Part shown: positions 37,532 to 48,196 of the stretch, in pieces
Layout: every line of letters starts with the position of its first letter
Numbering within the stretch: the stretch's first letter is position 1
From: Erwinia aphidicola
GTDB lineage: Bacteria > Pseudomonadota > Gammaproteobacteria > Enterobacterales > Enterobacteriaceae
Length of the DNA: 64,000 bases
Reading direction: 5' to 3'
Assembly (NCBI RefSeq): GCF_024169515.1
Contig: NZ_JAMKCQ010000001.1
Span: forward strand, 1,674,001-1,738,000
Notes under the pieces: generated by a model
Told to the model about the DNA's origin: nothing
Seen by the model: the letters and a program-made list of their open reading frames with translations, nothing else
The model's database searches: none
Position numbers and translations under genes: made by a program

Positions 37532-39898
37532 TCATTCCAGCTCGAAGCGCTGCGTGCGCTCGCCGTTGAGCCAGATTTCGCGCTGCTCACCCGCCGGTAA
37601 GCTCAGCGTCAGCGACCGCCACGCCGGGCGGAACTGACCGCGGGTGGTGAGGGTAACGTCGATGCGCTGCGCACTGGTTTTCATCTGCCAGTTCAGCCAC
37701 AGGGCATCATCGCGCTGCCAGCCGTGGCTGACGCCATCATCCTCGAAAATCATCCCTTCTGACTGCCCGTCACCGCGCAGCGGGAACAGTTTTAACTCCC
37801 GGCTCTGGTCCTGTGCGCTGTCGGCATAGGCAAGACGTGAGGAGAGCGGTAAACCGGCACCGGCGCGCACCAGCAGCGGCAGGCGTTCCAGCGGGGCGTT
37901 CAGGGTAATGGTCTGCCCGCCGCCGAACCAGACGCCGCTCCAGAAGCAGTACCAACCTTCACCGTTGTCCGGCAGCCACACCTCGCGCTGACGCTGGCCC
38001 TGTTCCACCACGCTGGCTACCAGCAGATCGCGGCCAATCATAAAGTCGTCGTTTTCACGCCAGGTATTGGCGTCATGCTCGTGGTCGAGGAAGGTCGGGC
38101 GCAGCATCGGCTCATCTTCGCTGCTGGCCTGCCACAGCAGGGTATAGAAGTAGGGCAGCAGCCGGTAACGCAGCTGGATGGCTTCGCGGATCATCGGGGT
38201 CACCTGCGGATACATCCAGGGCTCATTGACCGTGCCGTCATCGTTCCACGAGTGGATGGTAAAGCGCGGATGCATGACGCCGTTTTGCACCCAGCGCACC
38301 AGCAGCTCGGGATCGGGCCGGTCGCCAGAGAAGCCGCCGACGTCGTGACCCATGTTATACAGCCCGGACAGGCTCATCCCCAGCCCCATGCGCGTGTTAT
38401 AGCGCAGGGTTTGCCAGCTGGTGCGGTTATCGCCGCTCCAGGTCTGCACGTAGCGCTGCATTCCGGCACAGCCGGAGCGCGAGATCAGATACGGGCGCAG
38501 ATCCGGGGCAAAGCGCTGCTGCGCTTCCAGCGAGGCACGCATCATCAGCAGCGGCATCACCGGGCGGATATGCTTGATGGCTATCGGCTGACCGAAGCCG
38601 TGACAGCGCGCTTCGCCGTCCCACACCTCATATTCGTTGTTATCGTTCCAGGTCGCGTCGATGCCCTTTGCCAGCAGCTGGGTAGTGACGCCCTCCTGCC
38701 ACCAGCGCACGGTCGCCGGGTTAGTGAAGTCGAGGTGCGAACCTTCGTCGTCCCAGAAGCTGGAGCGTTCCGGCCTGTCGCTTTCCGAATCGCGGATAAA
38801 CAGCCCCTGCTGCGCCACCTGCTGATACTGCGGATGGTCATGCAGCAGGCAGGGCTTGATATTGGCGGCCAGCTTCAGCCCGGCGTCGTGGAACGCGGCG
38901 CTCAGCTGCTCCGGCTCCGGCACCTTGTCGTAGTTCCAGTTGAACACGTAGCGCTTGTTGTTGATCGAGGTATAACCGGATGACAGCTGGAATGAGTCAC
39001 AGGGGATCGCCTGCTCGCGGCACAGGCGAATAAACTGCTGGAGCTGCTCCTGTGCGTCATCCGCATCGGTGTAGTGCATGGTGGAACCACTGTAGCCGAG
39101 ACTCCATTTTGGCCCGAATAGCGTTTTGCCGGTCAGGCGCACAAAGGCTTTGGTCACGTCGATCACCTGCGGCCCGAGCATCAGATAGTAATCCACGTCC
39201 CCCGCTTCTGCCTGCCAGCGGCGATAGGCCAGATGGTAGTTATCCAGCTCGTTGCCCAGGTCCAGCCAGCAGCTGCTGAGGTTGTCGTAAAACAGCCCGA
39301 AGCTGACGCCGGGGCGCCGGGTGATGGTAAACGGGATATGTTTATACAGCGGATCGGTGCTGGCGGCGTTGTAGCCCATCGCGTCGAGGTTGCGCATCTC
39401 AAAGCGGCGGCCGGTACGCTCCAGATCGCCGGACTTCTCCCCCAGCCCGTAGTAATGGTCATCCGCGAAGCGGCGCTGATAGTGCGCCACGCCGTCGCCG
39501 TGCGCATTCAGCAGATAAGCACCGGTCGGGCGGTCGGCGGCCAGCGGCTGCCACTCGCCCGCTGCATCACGGTATTCCCACGTCAGGCACAGCGGCTGAT
39601 GTACGGTGACGCGCAGCTTATCGGTGCTCAGCACCAGCCGGTCATCATCATGGTCCAGCCGGTAGCCCGGCAGGCTGAAGCCTTGCGTACTCAGGCGATC
39701 GCGCCCCTGCCACGGCACATCCTGATCCGGCGCGATGCTCCAGCTACGCTCCAGGCGCAGCGCATGATGCTGCTTGATCAGCACGCGGCACAGGTGCGGC
39801 TCCAGCACGTAAAGGCAGAAACTGTGCTGCTCATCCACCGTGAGCTCGATGCGGTCAGGATGCTGGCCAGCCAGCGTCCAGTTTTTTAAGGTTTTCAT
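37532..39898 (-). CDS. GH31 family alpha-glucosidase
   Basis: A 788-residue glycoside hydrolase of family 31 without signal peptide, so cytoplasmic. Catalytic nucleophile D419 lies in GIDATWNDNNEYEVWD and the acid/base is D490 in TWSGDNRTSW. The N-terminal beta-sandwich has the typical YYGLGEKSGDLERTGRRFEM. GH31 enzymes remove alpha-linked glucose, xylose or sulfoquinovose; the WNDNNE motif fits alpha-glucosidases, with substrate undecided. It lies 6 bp after the MFS gene, with which it forms an operon opposite a LacI regulator, so it probably processes an imported oligosaccharide or glucoside. Confidence 0.9.
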   Translation of the reverse strand: MKTLKNWTLAGQHPDRIELTVDEQHSFCLYVLEPHLCRVLIKQHHALRLERSWSIAPDQDVPWQGRDRLSTQGFSLPGYRLDHDDDRLVLSTDKLRVTVHQPLCLTWEYRDAAGEWQPLAADRPTGAYLLNAHGDGVAHYQRRFADDHYYGLGEKSGDLERTGRRFEMRNLDAMGYNAASTDPLYKHIPFTITRRPGVSFGLFYDNLSSCWLDLGNELDNYHLAYRRWQAEAGDVDYYLMLGPQVIDVTKAFVRLTGKTLFGPKWSLGYSGSTMHYTDADDAQEQLQQFIRLCREQAIPCDSFQLSSGYTSINNKRYVFNWNYDKVPEPEQLSAAFHDAGLKLAANIKPCLLHDHPQYQQVAQQGLFIRDSESDRPERSSFWDDEGSHLDFTNPATVRWWQEGVTTQLLAKGIDATWNDNNEYEVWDGEARCHGFGQPIAIKHIRPVMPLLMMRASLEAQQRFAPDLRPYLISRSGCAGMQRYVQTWSGDNRTSWQTLRYNTRMGLGMSLSGLYNMGHDVGGFSGDRPDPELLVRWVQNGVMHPRFTIHSWNDDGTVNEPWMYPQVTPMIREAIQLRYRLLPYFYTLLWQASSEDEPMLRPTFLDHEHDANTWRENDDFMIGRDLLVASVVEQGQRQREVWLPDNGEGWYCFWSGVWFGGGQTITLNAPLERLPLLVRAGAGLPLSSRLAYADSAQDQSRELKLFPLRGDGQSEGMIFEDDGVSHGWQRDDALWLNWQMKTSAQRIDVTLTTRGQFRPAWRSLTLSLPAGEQREIWLNGERTQRFELE

Positions 39899-39904
39899 AA
39901 AAAC

Positions 39905-41218
39905 TTATTCTCCAGCCTGGGGGATTTTTTTCCTGCTGCGCTCGGCGACCAACGCAATCAGGAACAGCGCGCCGATCAGGTCAAAAAAGCCCATGGCGAC
40001 AAACAGTGGGTTAAAACCAACGGTGTCGGATATCGCACCGATCAGTAAGGTAAACAGGAAGCTGGCGACCCACGCGCAGCTGCCGCGCAGGCCGTTGACC
40101 GTAGCCATCTGATTTTTATCGAAGGATTCGACCACCAGCGCGCTGAGCATGCAGGAGATCACCTGGTGGCCGAAGCCGCCAACGGAGATCAGCGCGATCG
40201 CCACCAGCGGATCTTTGGTCAGCGCCACCAGCGCCAGCGACACCATCAGAAATGCGCCGGTGACCGAGCTGGCGACCACCGAGTTAACCAGCGTGCAGCC
40301 AAACCACCTGCGGTACAGGCGGGTGAGGTAGCCGCTGGCAACACTGCCCAGGTCGGCGGCGAGGAACGGCAGCCAGGCGAACATCGCGATCTGCTTGAGG
40401 TCCATCCCGCGTTCGGTCGCGAGGTAGAGCGGCACCCAGAAGCTGAACACCGCCCACGCTGGTTCCGCGAGGAAGGCCGGAATCGCGATGCCGTAGAACT
40501 TGCGGTTTTTACTGAGGATTTTCAGCGATGTCCAGAATGGCAGAGCGGGCAACATCGGCTCATTATCCTGGTGGATCAGCGCGTACTCCTGCTGGCTGAG
40601 GTTGGGGTGCTGCTGCGGCGAGTGGTAGAAGCGCCACCACAGCAGCACCCACACCAGCGCCAGTCCGCCCGAGAACAGAAAAGCACCCTGCCAGCCCATG
40701 GTGGCGTGCGCCAGCACGATCACCGGCGGGGCCAGCATCGCGCCGATGGAGAAGCCGACGCCCGCCCAGCCCGCCGCAACCGGGCGCTCTTTTTTCGGGA
40801 ACCAGTCACCGATCGCTTTGGCATTCGCCGGGGTAGCTGCCGCTTCGGCACCGCCCATAAAGAAGCGCAAAATAGCCAGATGCAGCCAGCTTCCGGCCCC
40901 GGCATGCAGCATGCAGACAATCGCCCAGACGCTGGCGCACAGCAGGAAACCGAGCTTCAGGCCAACCACGTCGATCAGCCAGCCGCAGATCGGCTGAAAC
41001 AGGGTGTAGGCCAGCTGGAACGCCGCCACCACCCAGGAGTACTGTTCGGTGCTCATGTTCAGGCTGGTTTTCAGCTCCGGCGCCAGGATCCCCAGCGAGT
41101 TACGCGTCAGATAGTTGACGGTAATTCCCAGTAAAAACAGCGCCAGCATCCACCAGCGCAGGGACTTAATTTTACGTCGGTTGCTTTGTACCGCAGTGCG
41201 GTTGATTTCCACGCTCAT
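39905..41218 (-). CDS. MFS transporter (ACS family) of the GH31 locus
   Basis: A 437-residue, 12-helix carrier with the ACS motif GITVNYLTRNSLGIL in helix 1 and GGAEAAATPANAKAIGDWFP in the next conserved loop, similar to hexuronate-type carriers. AGGAG precedes the ATG. It lies upstream of and in one operon with the GH31 glucosidase, and divergent from a LacI-type gene. ACS carriers mostly move organic anions, so an acidic glucoside would be a reasonable substrate; this is inference. Confidence 0.82.
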   Translation of the reverse strand: MSVEINRTAVQSNRRKIKSLRWWMLALFLLGITVNYLTRNSLGILAPELKTSLNMSTEQYSWVVAAFQLAYTLFQPICGWLIDVVGLKLGFLLCASVWAIVCMLHAGAGSWLHLAILRFFMGGAEAAATPANAKAIGDWFPKKERPVAAGWAGVGFSIGAMLAPPVIVLAHATMGWQGAFLFSGGLALVWVLLWWRFYHSPQQHPNLSQQEYALIHQDNEPMLPALPFWTSLKILSKNRKFYGIAIPAFLAEPAWAVFSFWVPLYLATERGMDLKQIAMFAWLPFLAADLGSVASGYLTRLYRRWFGCTLVNSVVASSVTGAFLMVSLALVALTKDPLVAIALISVGGFGHQVISCMLSALVVESFDKNQMATVNGLRGSCAWVASFLFTLLIGAISDTVGFNPLFVAMGFFDLIGALFLIALVAERSRKKIPQAGE

Positions 41219-41261
41219 TCATTTCTCCTGGCGACAAAAGTGCCTGAATCGAAACTAGCCA

Positions 41262-41338
41262 GCGCACGACTTCAGCGAAACCGGCATTTTTGCAAGGATT
41301 TGCATGGAATGGCGCACGACTCACACTAATCACGATTA
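41262..41338. promoter_or_regulatory. Candidate LacI-type operators in the divergent promoter
   Basis: Between the MFS and LacI starts are TGCAA-GGAT-TTGCA (41291-41304), TAATC-AC-GATTA (41327-41338), and a 10-bp direct repeat GCGCACGACT at 41262 and 41312. Any of these could be bound by the local LacI-family protein. No choice between them can be made by eye. Confidence 0.45.
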
Positions 41339-41407
41339 ATCTCAGGCACAGTGCGGCTATCCGGCCATGAAAAAATTCTCATGGCGCAATTTGAAGGAGA
41401 TCACAGA

Positions 41408-42493
41408 TTGAACGGAAAGCTGAAAATCGCCGAAATTGCCCGACAAACCGGGCTGTCGATCAGCACGGTTTCACGCGTGCTGGCGGGCAAGATGAATACC
41501 AGCCCGGCGGCACGCCAGCAGGTGATGGCCTGCGCCCGCAGCAACGGCATTTTGCAGACGATCTCCTGCGGGCGGCTGATGCTGAACAATATTGTGGTGT
41601 TTGCCCCGCAGCGTGCGTTCGACGTGCGCAGCGATATCTTCTACTACAAGGTGATTCAGGGAATTACCGCAGCGCTGGCCAGCCATGAAGTGCGCCTGCG
41701 CTACTGCGGCCTGGAGGAGACCGACAGCGACCGCAGCCTGTTTCTCAGCAAGATGAGCGAGCCGGAAAGCGAAGCGGCGCTGATTATTGGTATTGATGAT
41801 GACGTGATCCACCAGCTGGCCGCCGAGCTGCATAAACCCTGCGTGCTGATCAACTGCAGCGATCGCCAGATGCGCCTCGACAGCGTTTCTCCCGATCATC
41901 AGCGCATCGGCGAGTTCGCCGCCAGCTACCTGATCGAGCAGGGCCACACCCGCATTCTCAACCTGCAGTGCCTGCGTCGCGCCACCATGGAGCTGCGCCT
42001 GAGCGGTATTCGCCAGGCCTGGGCGCGGCATCATATGGCGTTTGACGAGCAGCAGCATCTGATCACCACCGCCGGCTTTGGCAGCGAAGAGGCGGAGCAG
42101 GCGCTGGGTGCCTGGCTGCGTGGGCTGCCCGCCAGCGAACGGCCCACCGCCATCCTCGCCGGTGGCGACTATATGGCTGCTGGCGCGCTCAGGGCGCTGC
42201 AAAAACAGCAGATTGCGGTGCCGGGGGAGATCTCGGTGATGAGCACCGACGGCTTTAACCTGGCGGAGATCGAAGATGTGCCGCTAACCTCGGTGCAGGT
42301 GCCGCGCGACGAGCTGGGCTTTGAGGCGCTGCAGCTGCTACAGCGCCGCATCCTGCAGCCTGACTCGCCGGCCTGCGCCATGCTGCTGCAGGGAAAGCTG
42401 GCGCTGCGCGACTCGGTGAAACGCCTCGGCGCCTCACGCATCATGCCCGCTTACAGCAGCGGCAAGCACGGTTTATACGATCAGACATCGTAG
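41408..42493 (+). CDS. LacI-family transcriptional regulator
   Basis: The protein has an N-terminal LacI-type HTH (KLKIAEIARQTGLSISTVSRVLAGK) and a periplasmic-binding-protein-like sensor domain (about 60-345) ending with the usual SVQVPRDELGFEALQLL stretch. TTG 41408 is the probable start: AAGGAG stands 8 bp before it and the HTH begins at once. An ATG at 41381 and a GTG at 41351 are alternatives without ribosome sites. It is divergent from the MFS-GH31 operon and should control it in response to the imported sugar. Confidence 0.85.
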   Translation: MNGKLKIAEIARQTGLSISTVSRVLAGKMNTSPAARQQVMACARSNGILQTISCGRLMLNNIVVFAPQRAFDVRSDIFYYKVIQGITAALASHEVRLRYCGLEETDSDRSLFLSKMSEPESEAALIIGIDDDVIHQLAAELHKPCVLINCSDRQMRLDSVSPDHQRIGEFAASYLIEQGHTRILNLQCLRRATMELRLSGIRQAWARHHMAFDEQQHLITTAGFGSEEAEQALGAWLRGLPASERPTAILAGGDYMAAGALRALQKQQIAVPGEISVMSTDGFNLAEIEDVPLTSVQVPRDELGFEALQLLQRRILQPDSPACAMLLQGKLALRDSVKRLGASRIMPAYSSGKHGLYDQTS

Positions 42494-42553
42494 ATCAGCC
42501 CATATTCACGCTACTATCTGACCTCAGCCCTGCAAAAAATTGAAGGAAGCGGT

Positions 42554-43219
42554 ATGTCGGTGGAGTGTATTTTTTTTGATTGCGACGGCACGCTGGTGGA
42601 CAGTGAAATGCTCTGTACCCAGGCCTATGTGAACACCTTTGCGAAGTTCGGCGCGCAGCTGTCGCTGCAGGAGATGTTCGAGAAATACAAAGGCGTGAAG
42701 CTGTACGACATTATCGCCGATGTCTGCCAGCAGCACCGTCTTGATACCCCGGTCGAGGTACTGGAACCGGCCTATCGCCAGGAGGTTGCGCGGCTGTTTG
42801 ATCTTGAGCTGCAGCCCATCCGCGGGGCAAAAGCGCTGCTGGAACAGATCGGCGTGCCGATGTGCGTGGTGTCCAACGGCACGGTGCCCAAAATGCAGCA
42901 CTCGCTCGGCCTGACGGAAATGCTGCCGTTCTTCGGTGACCGTCTCTATAGCGGCTACGATATCCAGCACTGGAAACCGGAACCGGAACTGATGTACCAC
43001 GCGGCCGAACGGATGGGCGTGGCGATTGAGCGCTGCATTCTGGTGGATGATTCAGAAGCGGGGGCCAGAGCGGGCATCGCCGCCGGGATCCCGGTATTCT
43101 ACTACTGCGTGGATGCGCACAATCCGCCGCTCGATCATCCGCTGGTGACGGTATTTGACGATATGGCCCAGCTGCCCGATCTGTGGCGCGCCAGGGGCTG
43201 GCAGCTGACTCGCGGATAA
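42554..43219 (+). CDS. yieH: HAD phosphatase YieH (6-phosphogluconate phosphatase)
   Basis: A 221-residue HAD hydrolase that matches E. coli YieH. Nucleophile and acid/base lie in FFDCDGTLVDSE (D9, D11), motif II in VVSNGT, and the motif III/IV region in HWKPEPE and LVDDSEAGARAG. E. coli YieH hydrolyses 6-phosphogluconate and some purine nucleotides. GAAGGAAG stands just before the ATG. It marks the far edge of the GH31 insertion relative to the E. coli adeP-yieH arrangement. Confidence 0.92.
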   Translation: MSVECIFFDCDGTLVDSEMLCTQAYVNTFAKFGAQLSLQEMFEKYKGVKLYDIIADVCQQHRLDTPVEVLEPAYRQEVARLFDLELQPIRGAKALLEQIGVPMCVVSNGTVPKMQHSLGLTEMLPFFGDRLYSGYDIQHWKPEPELMYHAAERMGVAIERCILVDDSEAGARAGIAAGIPVFYYCVDAHNPPLDHPLVTVFDDMAQLPDLWRARGWQLTRG

Positions 43220-43238
43220 AATAACGGGAACGGTATCG

Positions 43239-43265
43239 GGGCGGACCTTCTTTTTCGCTCCGCCC
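43239..43265. terminator. Hairpin after yieH
   Basis: GGGCGGA (43239-43245) and TCCGCCC (43259-43265) pair across a T-rich loop behind the yieH stop. It may end yieH transcription; no T run follows the stem. Confidence 0.4.
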
Positions 43266-43297
43266 TCTTGCTGACCGGAGTGCATTGGTCACAGGCC

Positions 43298-43327
43298 GGC
43301 CGACCAGGAAAAGCGGTCGGCCCCTAC
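43298..43327 (-). repeat. GTAG-type REP element
   Basis: On the minus strand GTAGGGGCCGACC is followed, after a 10-bp loop, by the pairing GGTCGGCC. Same GTAGGGGC head as the other REPs in the window. It lies between the convergent yieH and AAHS-like transporter genes. Confidence 0.7.
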
Positions 43328-43385
43328 GCGACCGCCGGCAGATAAATCATCGTCATCAGGCCTGCGTGCCCTATCCGCTAATTTC

Positions 43386-44627
43386 TCAACCAATCGCCCC
43401 CAGCGTATCCTCATCCTGCCCCTGCTTTTTCGGCAGCAGGAACAGCGTGGCGAAGATATCCAGCAGGTAGATCAGCGCCAGCAGGGTGATGGCGGCGGTA
43501 AATGACCACTGGCTGACCAGCAGGCCAATCACCAGCGGACCAAAGCCCCCCACGCCACGGCCGAGGTTAAACAATACGTTCTGCGCGGTCGCACGCACTT
43601 TCACCGGGTAGGTATCAGAAATTAGCGCGCCGTAGCCGCCAATCATGCCGTTGACGAACATCCCCATCAGCGCGCCGGTAAACAGCATCACCGTCGGGTC
43701 ACGCAGCTGCGCATAAACCACCACCATCACCACCGCACCGACCTGATAAATCAGGAAGATCTTCCAGCGCGCGAAGCGATCCGCCAGCAGGCCAAACAGC
43801 CAGATGCCGAAGGTCATGCCGACCACGGTTACCGCCGTCCACAGGCCGGATTTGGTCAGCGAGAAGCCAAACTGCGTGGAGAGGTAGCTTGGCATCCAGA
43901 TCATCAGGCCGTAATAGCCGAAGTTCTGCACCGAGCAGAGAATAAAGATGCCAATACTGGCTTTGGTGGTGGCGGCATCGGCAAACAGCAGCCTGATGCG
44001 CGCCGGGAACGACAGTCCCTGATTGACATCCACATGCTGGGTGAAGGCTTCCGGCTCACCCATGCCGCGGCGAATGGCGAACGAGGCCAGCGCGGGCAGC
44101 AGCCCAACGAGGAACATGCCGCGCCAGCCGATAATATCCAGCAGGAAAGGGGTGATAAACGCCGCCAGCAGCACACCCAGCTGCCAGCCCATGCCAACCC
44201 ACGCCGAGGCGCGATTGCGCTTGTTAGCAGGCCAGGCTTCGGCAATCAGCGCCATGCCAATGCCAAACTCACCGCCCAGCCCCATTCCCGCCAGAGTACG
44301 GTAGGCCAGCAGATCCCAGTAGCCCTGCGCCACGGCGCACAGCCCGGTGAACAGAGAAAACATCAGAATGGTAAAAGTCAGCACGCGAATACGCCCAAGG
44401 CGATCGCTGAGGTGGCCGAAGATAATCCCGCCCAGCACCGCGCCTATCAGCGTCCAGGTCACCAGTGAACCCGCCTGTGAGGAGGTCAGCACCAGCGCCG
44501 CGCTAATCGCCGGCAGCATAAACCCGAGGATCAGCAGATCGAAGCCGTCCATTGCATAGCCGCTGACGGCGGCGATCATCGCTTTACCCGGCGTGACGCC
44601 GCGCTTGTCCGGTGGGGAGACTGACAT
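43386..44627 (-). CDS. MFS transporter (AAHS-like aromatic acid/sialate carrier family)
   Basis: A 413-residue, 12-helix carrier. The first helix has the GYAMDGFDLLILGFMLP motif characteristic of the aromatic acid:H+ symporter type; loop 2-3 is GHLSDRLGRIRVLT, and GMGLGGEFGIGMALIAE follows. ATG 44627 is preceded by AAGG and fits the family start; a farther upstream start lacks support. It stands alone between yieH and phoU, with no catabolic genes, so its substrate is open: benzoate/protocatechuate-like acids or small carboxylates are usual for this group. Confidence 0.8.
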   Translation of the reverse strand: MSVSPPDKRGVTPGKAMIAAVSGYAMDGFDLLILGFMLPAISAALVLTSSQAGSLVTWTLIGAVLGGIIFGHLSDRLGRIRVLTFTILMFSLFTGLCAVAQGYWDLLAYRTLAGMGLGGEFGIGMALIAEAWPANKRNRASAWVGMGWQLGVLLAAFITPFLLDIIGWRGMFLVGLLPALASFAIRRGMGEPEAFTQHVDVNQGLSFPARIRLLFADAATTKASIGIFILCSVQNFGYYGLMIWMPSYLSTQFGFSLTKSGLWTAVTVVGMTFGIWLFGLLADRFARWKIFLIYQVGAVVMVVVYAQLRDPTVMLFTGALMGMFVNGMIGGYGALISDTYPVKVRATAQNVLFNLGRGVGGFGPLVIGLLVSQWSFTAAITLLALIYLLDIFATLFLLPKKQGQDEDTLGAIG

Positions 44628-44716
44628 GCTTTTAACCTTCTGGTTTGAATTTTGCCGCAAGTATAAGTTTCAACGCGGCGACAAGCCAAAGGAAAAACGG
44701 TGCACAGTTCATAGAC

Positions 44717-44750
44717 AAAAAAAAGGCCAGACGTGCTGGCCTCTATTTTT
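44717..44750. terminator. Terminator of the pst-phoU operon
   Basis: AGGCCAG and CTGGCCT form a 7-bp stem. On the minus strand it is followed by eight T, directly after the phoU stop. The plus strand also has a T-rich tail (CTATTTTT), so it could work for transcription from both sides. Confidence 0.9.
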
Positions 44751-44760
44751 CTCCGGCTGC

Positions 44761-45498
44761 TTAGCCCGGACTGTTTTCGCCGCTGTCGTCGCCGGTCAGC
44801 AGCTTATCCAGCTGGTCGCCCCCCACGTGGCGGAAATCCTGGCCTTTGACGAAGTAGAAGATAATTTCGCAGATGTTCTGGCAGCGGTCACCGATACGCT
44901 CGATGGCGCGGGCGCAAAACAGCGCGGTCAGCACGCTGGGGATGGTGCGCGGGTCTTCCATCATATAGGTCATCAGCTGACGCACGATGCCCTCATACTC
45001 CTGGTCCACTTTCTTATCTTCGCGGTAGATCTCAATCGCCGCGTTCAGGTCCATACGCGCGAAAGCATCCAGCACGTCGTGCAGCATCTCAATGGTGTGG
45101 TGTCCCATCGACTCCAGGCTCACCAGCAGCGGCTGATGCTGCTGGGTAAATTTTTCCAGCGCGGTGCGGCAGATCTTCTCGGCCACGTCACCAATGCGTT
45201 CCAGCTCGGAGATGGTTTTGATGATCGCCATCACCAGCCGCAGGTCGCTGGCGGTCGGCTGACGTTTGGCGATGATGCGCACGCAGGCTTCATCAATCTC
45301 CACTTCCATCATGTTGACCTTGTGATCGCCTTCGATCACCTTATTCGCCAGCTCACCGTCCTGATTGTGCATCGCGGTGATCGCGTCGGTCAGCTGCTGT
45401 TCAACCATGCCGCCCATGGTCATCACCTGGGTGCGGATGTGCTCCAGCTCGGCGTTGAACTGGCCGGAGATGTGTTTATTCAGGTTCAGGCTATCCAT
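44761..45498 (-). CDS. phoU: Phosphate signalling regulator PhoU
   Basis: A 245-residue all-helical protein with two PhoU repeats; landmarks are [30 protein letters not shown] and the second [13 protein letters not shown]. PhoU links the Pst transporter with the PhoR sensor and keeps the Pho regulon off when phosphate is ample. It is the last gene of pstSCAB-phoU, 17 bp after pstB, with GGAG before the ATG. The C-terminus carries a short extension ([11 protein letters not shown]). Confidence 0.96.
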   Translation of the reverse strand: MDSLNLNKHISGQFNAELEHIRTQVMTMGGMVEQQLTDAITAMHNQDGELANKVIEGDHKVNMMEVEIDEACVRIIAKRQPTASDLRLVMAIIKTISELERIGDVAEKICRTALEKFTQQHQPLLVSLESMGHHTIEMLHDVLDAFARMDLNAAIEIYREDKKVDQEYEGIVRQLMTYMMEDPRTIPSVLTALFCARAIERIGDRCQNICEIIFYFVKGQDFRHVGGDQLDKLLTGDDSGENSPG

Positions 45499-45515
45499 TG
45501 TGTTCTCCAGTCAAA

Positions 45516-46328
<813 letters not shown>

Positions 46329-47216
46329 TTAATGTTTGCTCTTGGCGAAAATCACGCGGGCCAGGATGTTCAGTAACAGTACGCACAGCGTAATAATCAG
46401 CACGCCCGCCCAGGCCAGGCTCTGCCAGTCGGCAAACGGGCTCATGGCGAACTTAAAGATGGTGACCGGCAGGTTCGCCAGCGGCTGCATCATGTCGGTG
46501 CTCCAGAACTGGTTCGACAGTGAGGTAAACAGCAGCGGAGCGGTCTCACCGGCAATACGGGCAATCGCCAGCAGTACGCCGGTGAGGATGCCGGAAACCG
46601 AGGCTTTCAGGGTGATTGCCGAAATCATCTTCCATTTCGGGGTACCCAGCGCGTAGGCCGCTTCACGCAGGCTGTCCGGCACCAGTTTCAGCATGTTCTC
46701 GGTGGTGCGGATCACAATCGGGATCTGCAACAGCGCCAGCGCCACCACGCCAGCCCAGCCGGAGAAGTGCTGCATCTGCGCCACCACGATGGTGTAAACG
46801 AACAGACCGACGACGATAGACGGCGCGGAGAGCAGGATATCGTTGATAAAACGGGTGATCTCGGCCAGCCAGGATTTACGCCCGTACTCGGCAAGGTAGA
46901 TACCCGCCATAATGCCCAGCGGCGTGCCAAACACCGTGGACCAGAGGATCAGCAGGCCGCTGCCCGCGAGGGCGTTAGCCAGCCCGCCACCCGCCGTGTT
47001 CGGCGGTGGGGTGTTTTCAGTAAACAGCGATAGCGACATGCCGTCGATACCGCGTGTCACCGTAGCGAACAGGATCCACACCAGCCAGAACAGGCCAAAG
47101 GCCATGGTCAGCAGCGACAGGGTGAGGGCAATGCGGTTCTTCATGCGGCGCCACGCCTGCATTTTGCGGCGTGAGGCTAGCAGCTCGGCGCGAGCCTGCA
47201 TTTCCATGGTGGTCAT
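46329..47216 (-). CDS. pstA: Phosphate ABC transporter permease PstA
   Basis: A 295-residue inner-membrane permease with about six helices and the EAA-type loop [22 protein letters not shown]. It forms the channel with PstC. Its start overlaps the pstC stop by 4 bp, so translation is coupled. N- and C-terminal ends are collinear with E. coli PstA. Confidence 0.96.
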   Translation of the reverse strand: MTTMEMQARAELLASRRKMQAWRRMKNRIALTLSLLTMAFGLFWLVWILFATVTRGIDGMSLSLFTENTPPPNTAGGGLANALAGSGLLILWSTVFGTPLGIMAGIYLAEYGRKSWLAEITRFINDILLSAPSIVVGLFVYTIVVAQMQHFSGWAGVVALALLQIPIVIRTTENMLKLVPDSLREAAYALGTPKWKMISAITLKASVSGILTGVLLAIARIAGETAPLLFTSLSNQFWSTDMMQPLANLPVTIFKFAMSPFADWQSLAWAGVLIITLCVLLLNILARVIFAKSKH

Positions 47217-48175
47217 GAGCGCGCTCCTTCACTTTTCGCCAGGCGCATAATCATCAGTTTTGAACAGGCCAGCACGATAAAGGTAATCACAAACAGGATC
47301 AGGCCCAGCTCCATCAGCGCAGCGGTGTGCACGCCGGATTCGGCTTCGGCAAACTCGTTGGCCAGCGCGGAGGTAATGCTGTTGCCCGGCATAAACAGCG
47401 ACGCGCTGTCGAGCTGGTAGGTGTTACCGATGATAAAGGTCACCGCCATGGTTTCACCCAGTGCGCGCCCAAGGCCGAGCATCACGCCGCCGATCACCCC
47501 GTTCTTGGTGAACGGCAGCACCACGCGCCAGATCACTTCCCAGGTGGTACAGCCGATGCCATAAGCGGACTCTTTCATCATCACCGGCGTCTGCTCGAAT
47601 ACGTCACGCATTACCGAGGCAATGTAAGGAATGATCATGATCGCGAGGATAATTCCGGCGGCCAGGATACCGATACCAAATGCCGGACCGGAGAACAGCG
47701 CACCGACGATCGGGATGTTCGCCATCACATCGCCCACCGGCTGCTGGAAATAAGTGGCGAACAGCGGGGCGAAGATAAACAGCCCCCACATGCCGTAGAC
47801 AATGCTGGGAATCGCCGCCAGCAGTTCAATCGCCACCCCTAACGGGCGACGCAGCCAGGCGGGTGCCAGTTCAGTCAGGAACAGGGCGATGCCGAAACTG
47901 ACCGGGACAGCGATCAGCAGGGCGATAATCGAGGTCACGACGGTTCCGTAAATCGGCACCAGCGCACCAAATTGTTCGTTTGGCGCATCCCACTCTTTGG
48001 TCCACAGGAAGGAGAAACCAAATTTCTGGATGCTCGGCCATGAGGAGAACAGCAGGGAAACGATAATACCGCCAAGCAGCAACAGCACAATCAGCGCAGC
48101 CAGTTTGACCAGTGCGCCGAAGATGATGTCACCTTGCTTGCCGGGAGCTTTGAATGTCGGCTTGGTTGCAGCCAT
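47213..48175 (-). CDS. pstC: Phosphate ABC transporter permease PstC
   Basis: A 320-residue inner-membrane permease with about six helices and the EAA loop [24 protein letters not shown]. Arg and Glu residues needed for phosphate passage in E. coli PstC lie in conserved segments. It overlaps pstA by 4 bp and is separated from pstS by 91 bp that hold two REP sequences, which may separate the high expression of pstS from the rest. Confidence 0.96.
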   Translation of the reverse strand: MAATKPTFKAPGKQGDIIFGALVKLAALIVLLLLGGIIVSLLFSSWPSIQKFGFSFLWTKEWDAPNEQFGALVPIYGTVVTSIIALLIAVPVSFGIALFLTELAPAWLRRPLGVAIELLAAIPSIVYGMWGLFIFAPLFATYFQQPVGDVMANIPIVGALFSGPAFGIGILAAGIILAIMIIPYIASVMRDVFEQTPVMMKESAYGIGCTTWEVIWRVVLPFTKNGVIGGVMLGLGRALGETMAVTFIIGNTYQLDSASLFMPGNSITSALANEFAEAESGVHTAALMELGLILFVITFIVLACSKLMIMRLAKSEGARS

Positions 48176-48196
48176 AGCAGTCTCGATAGTGAAATT

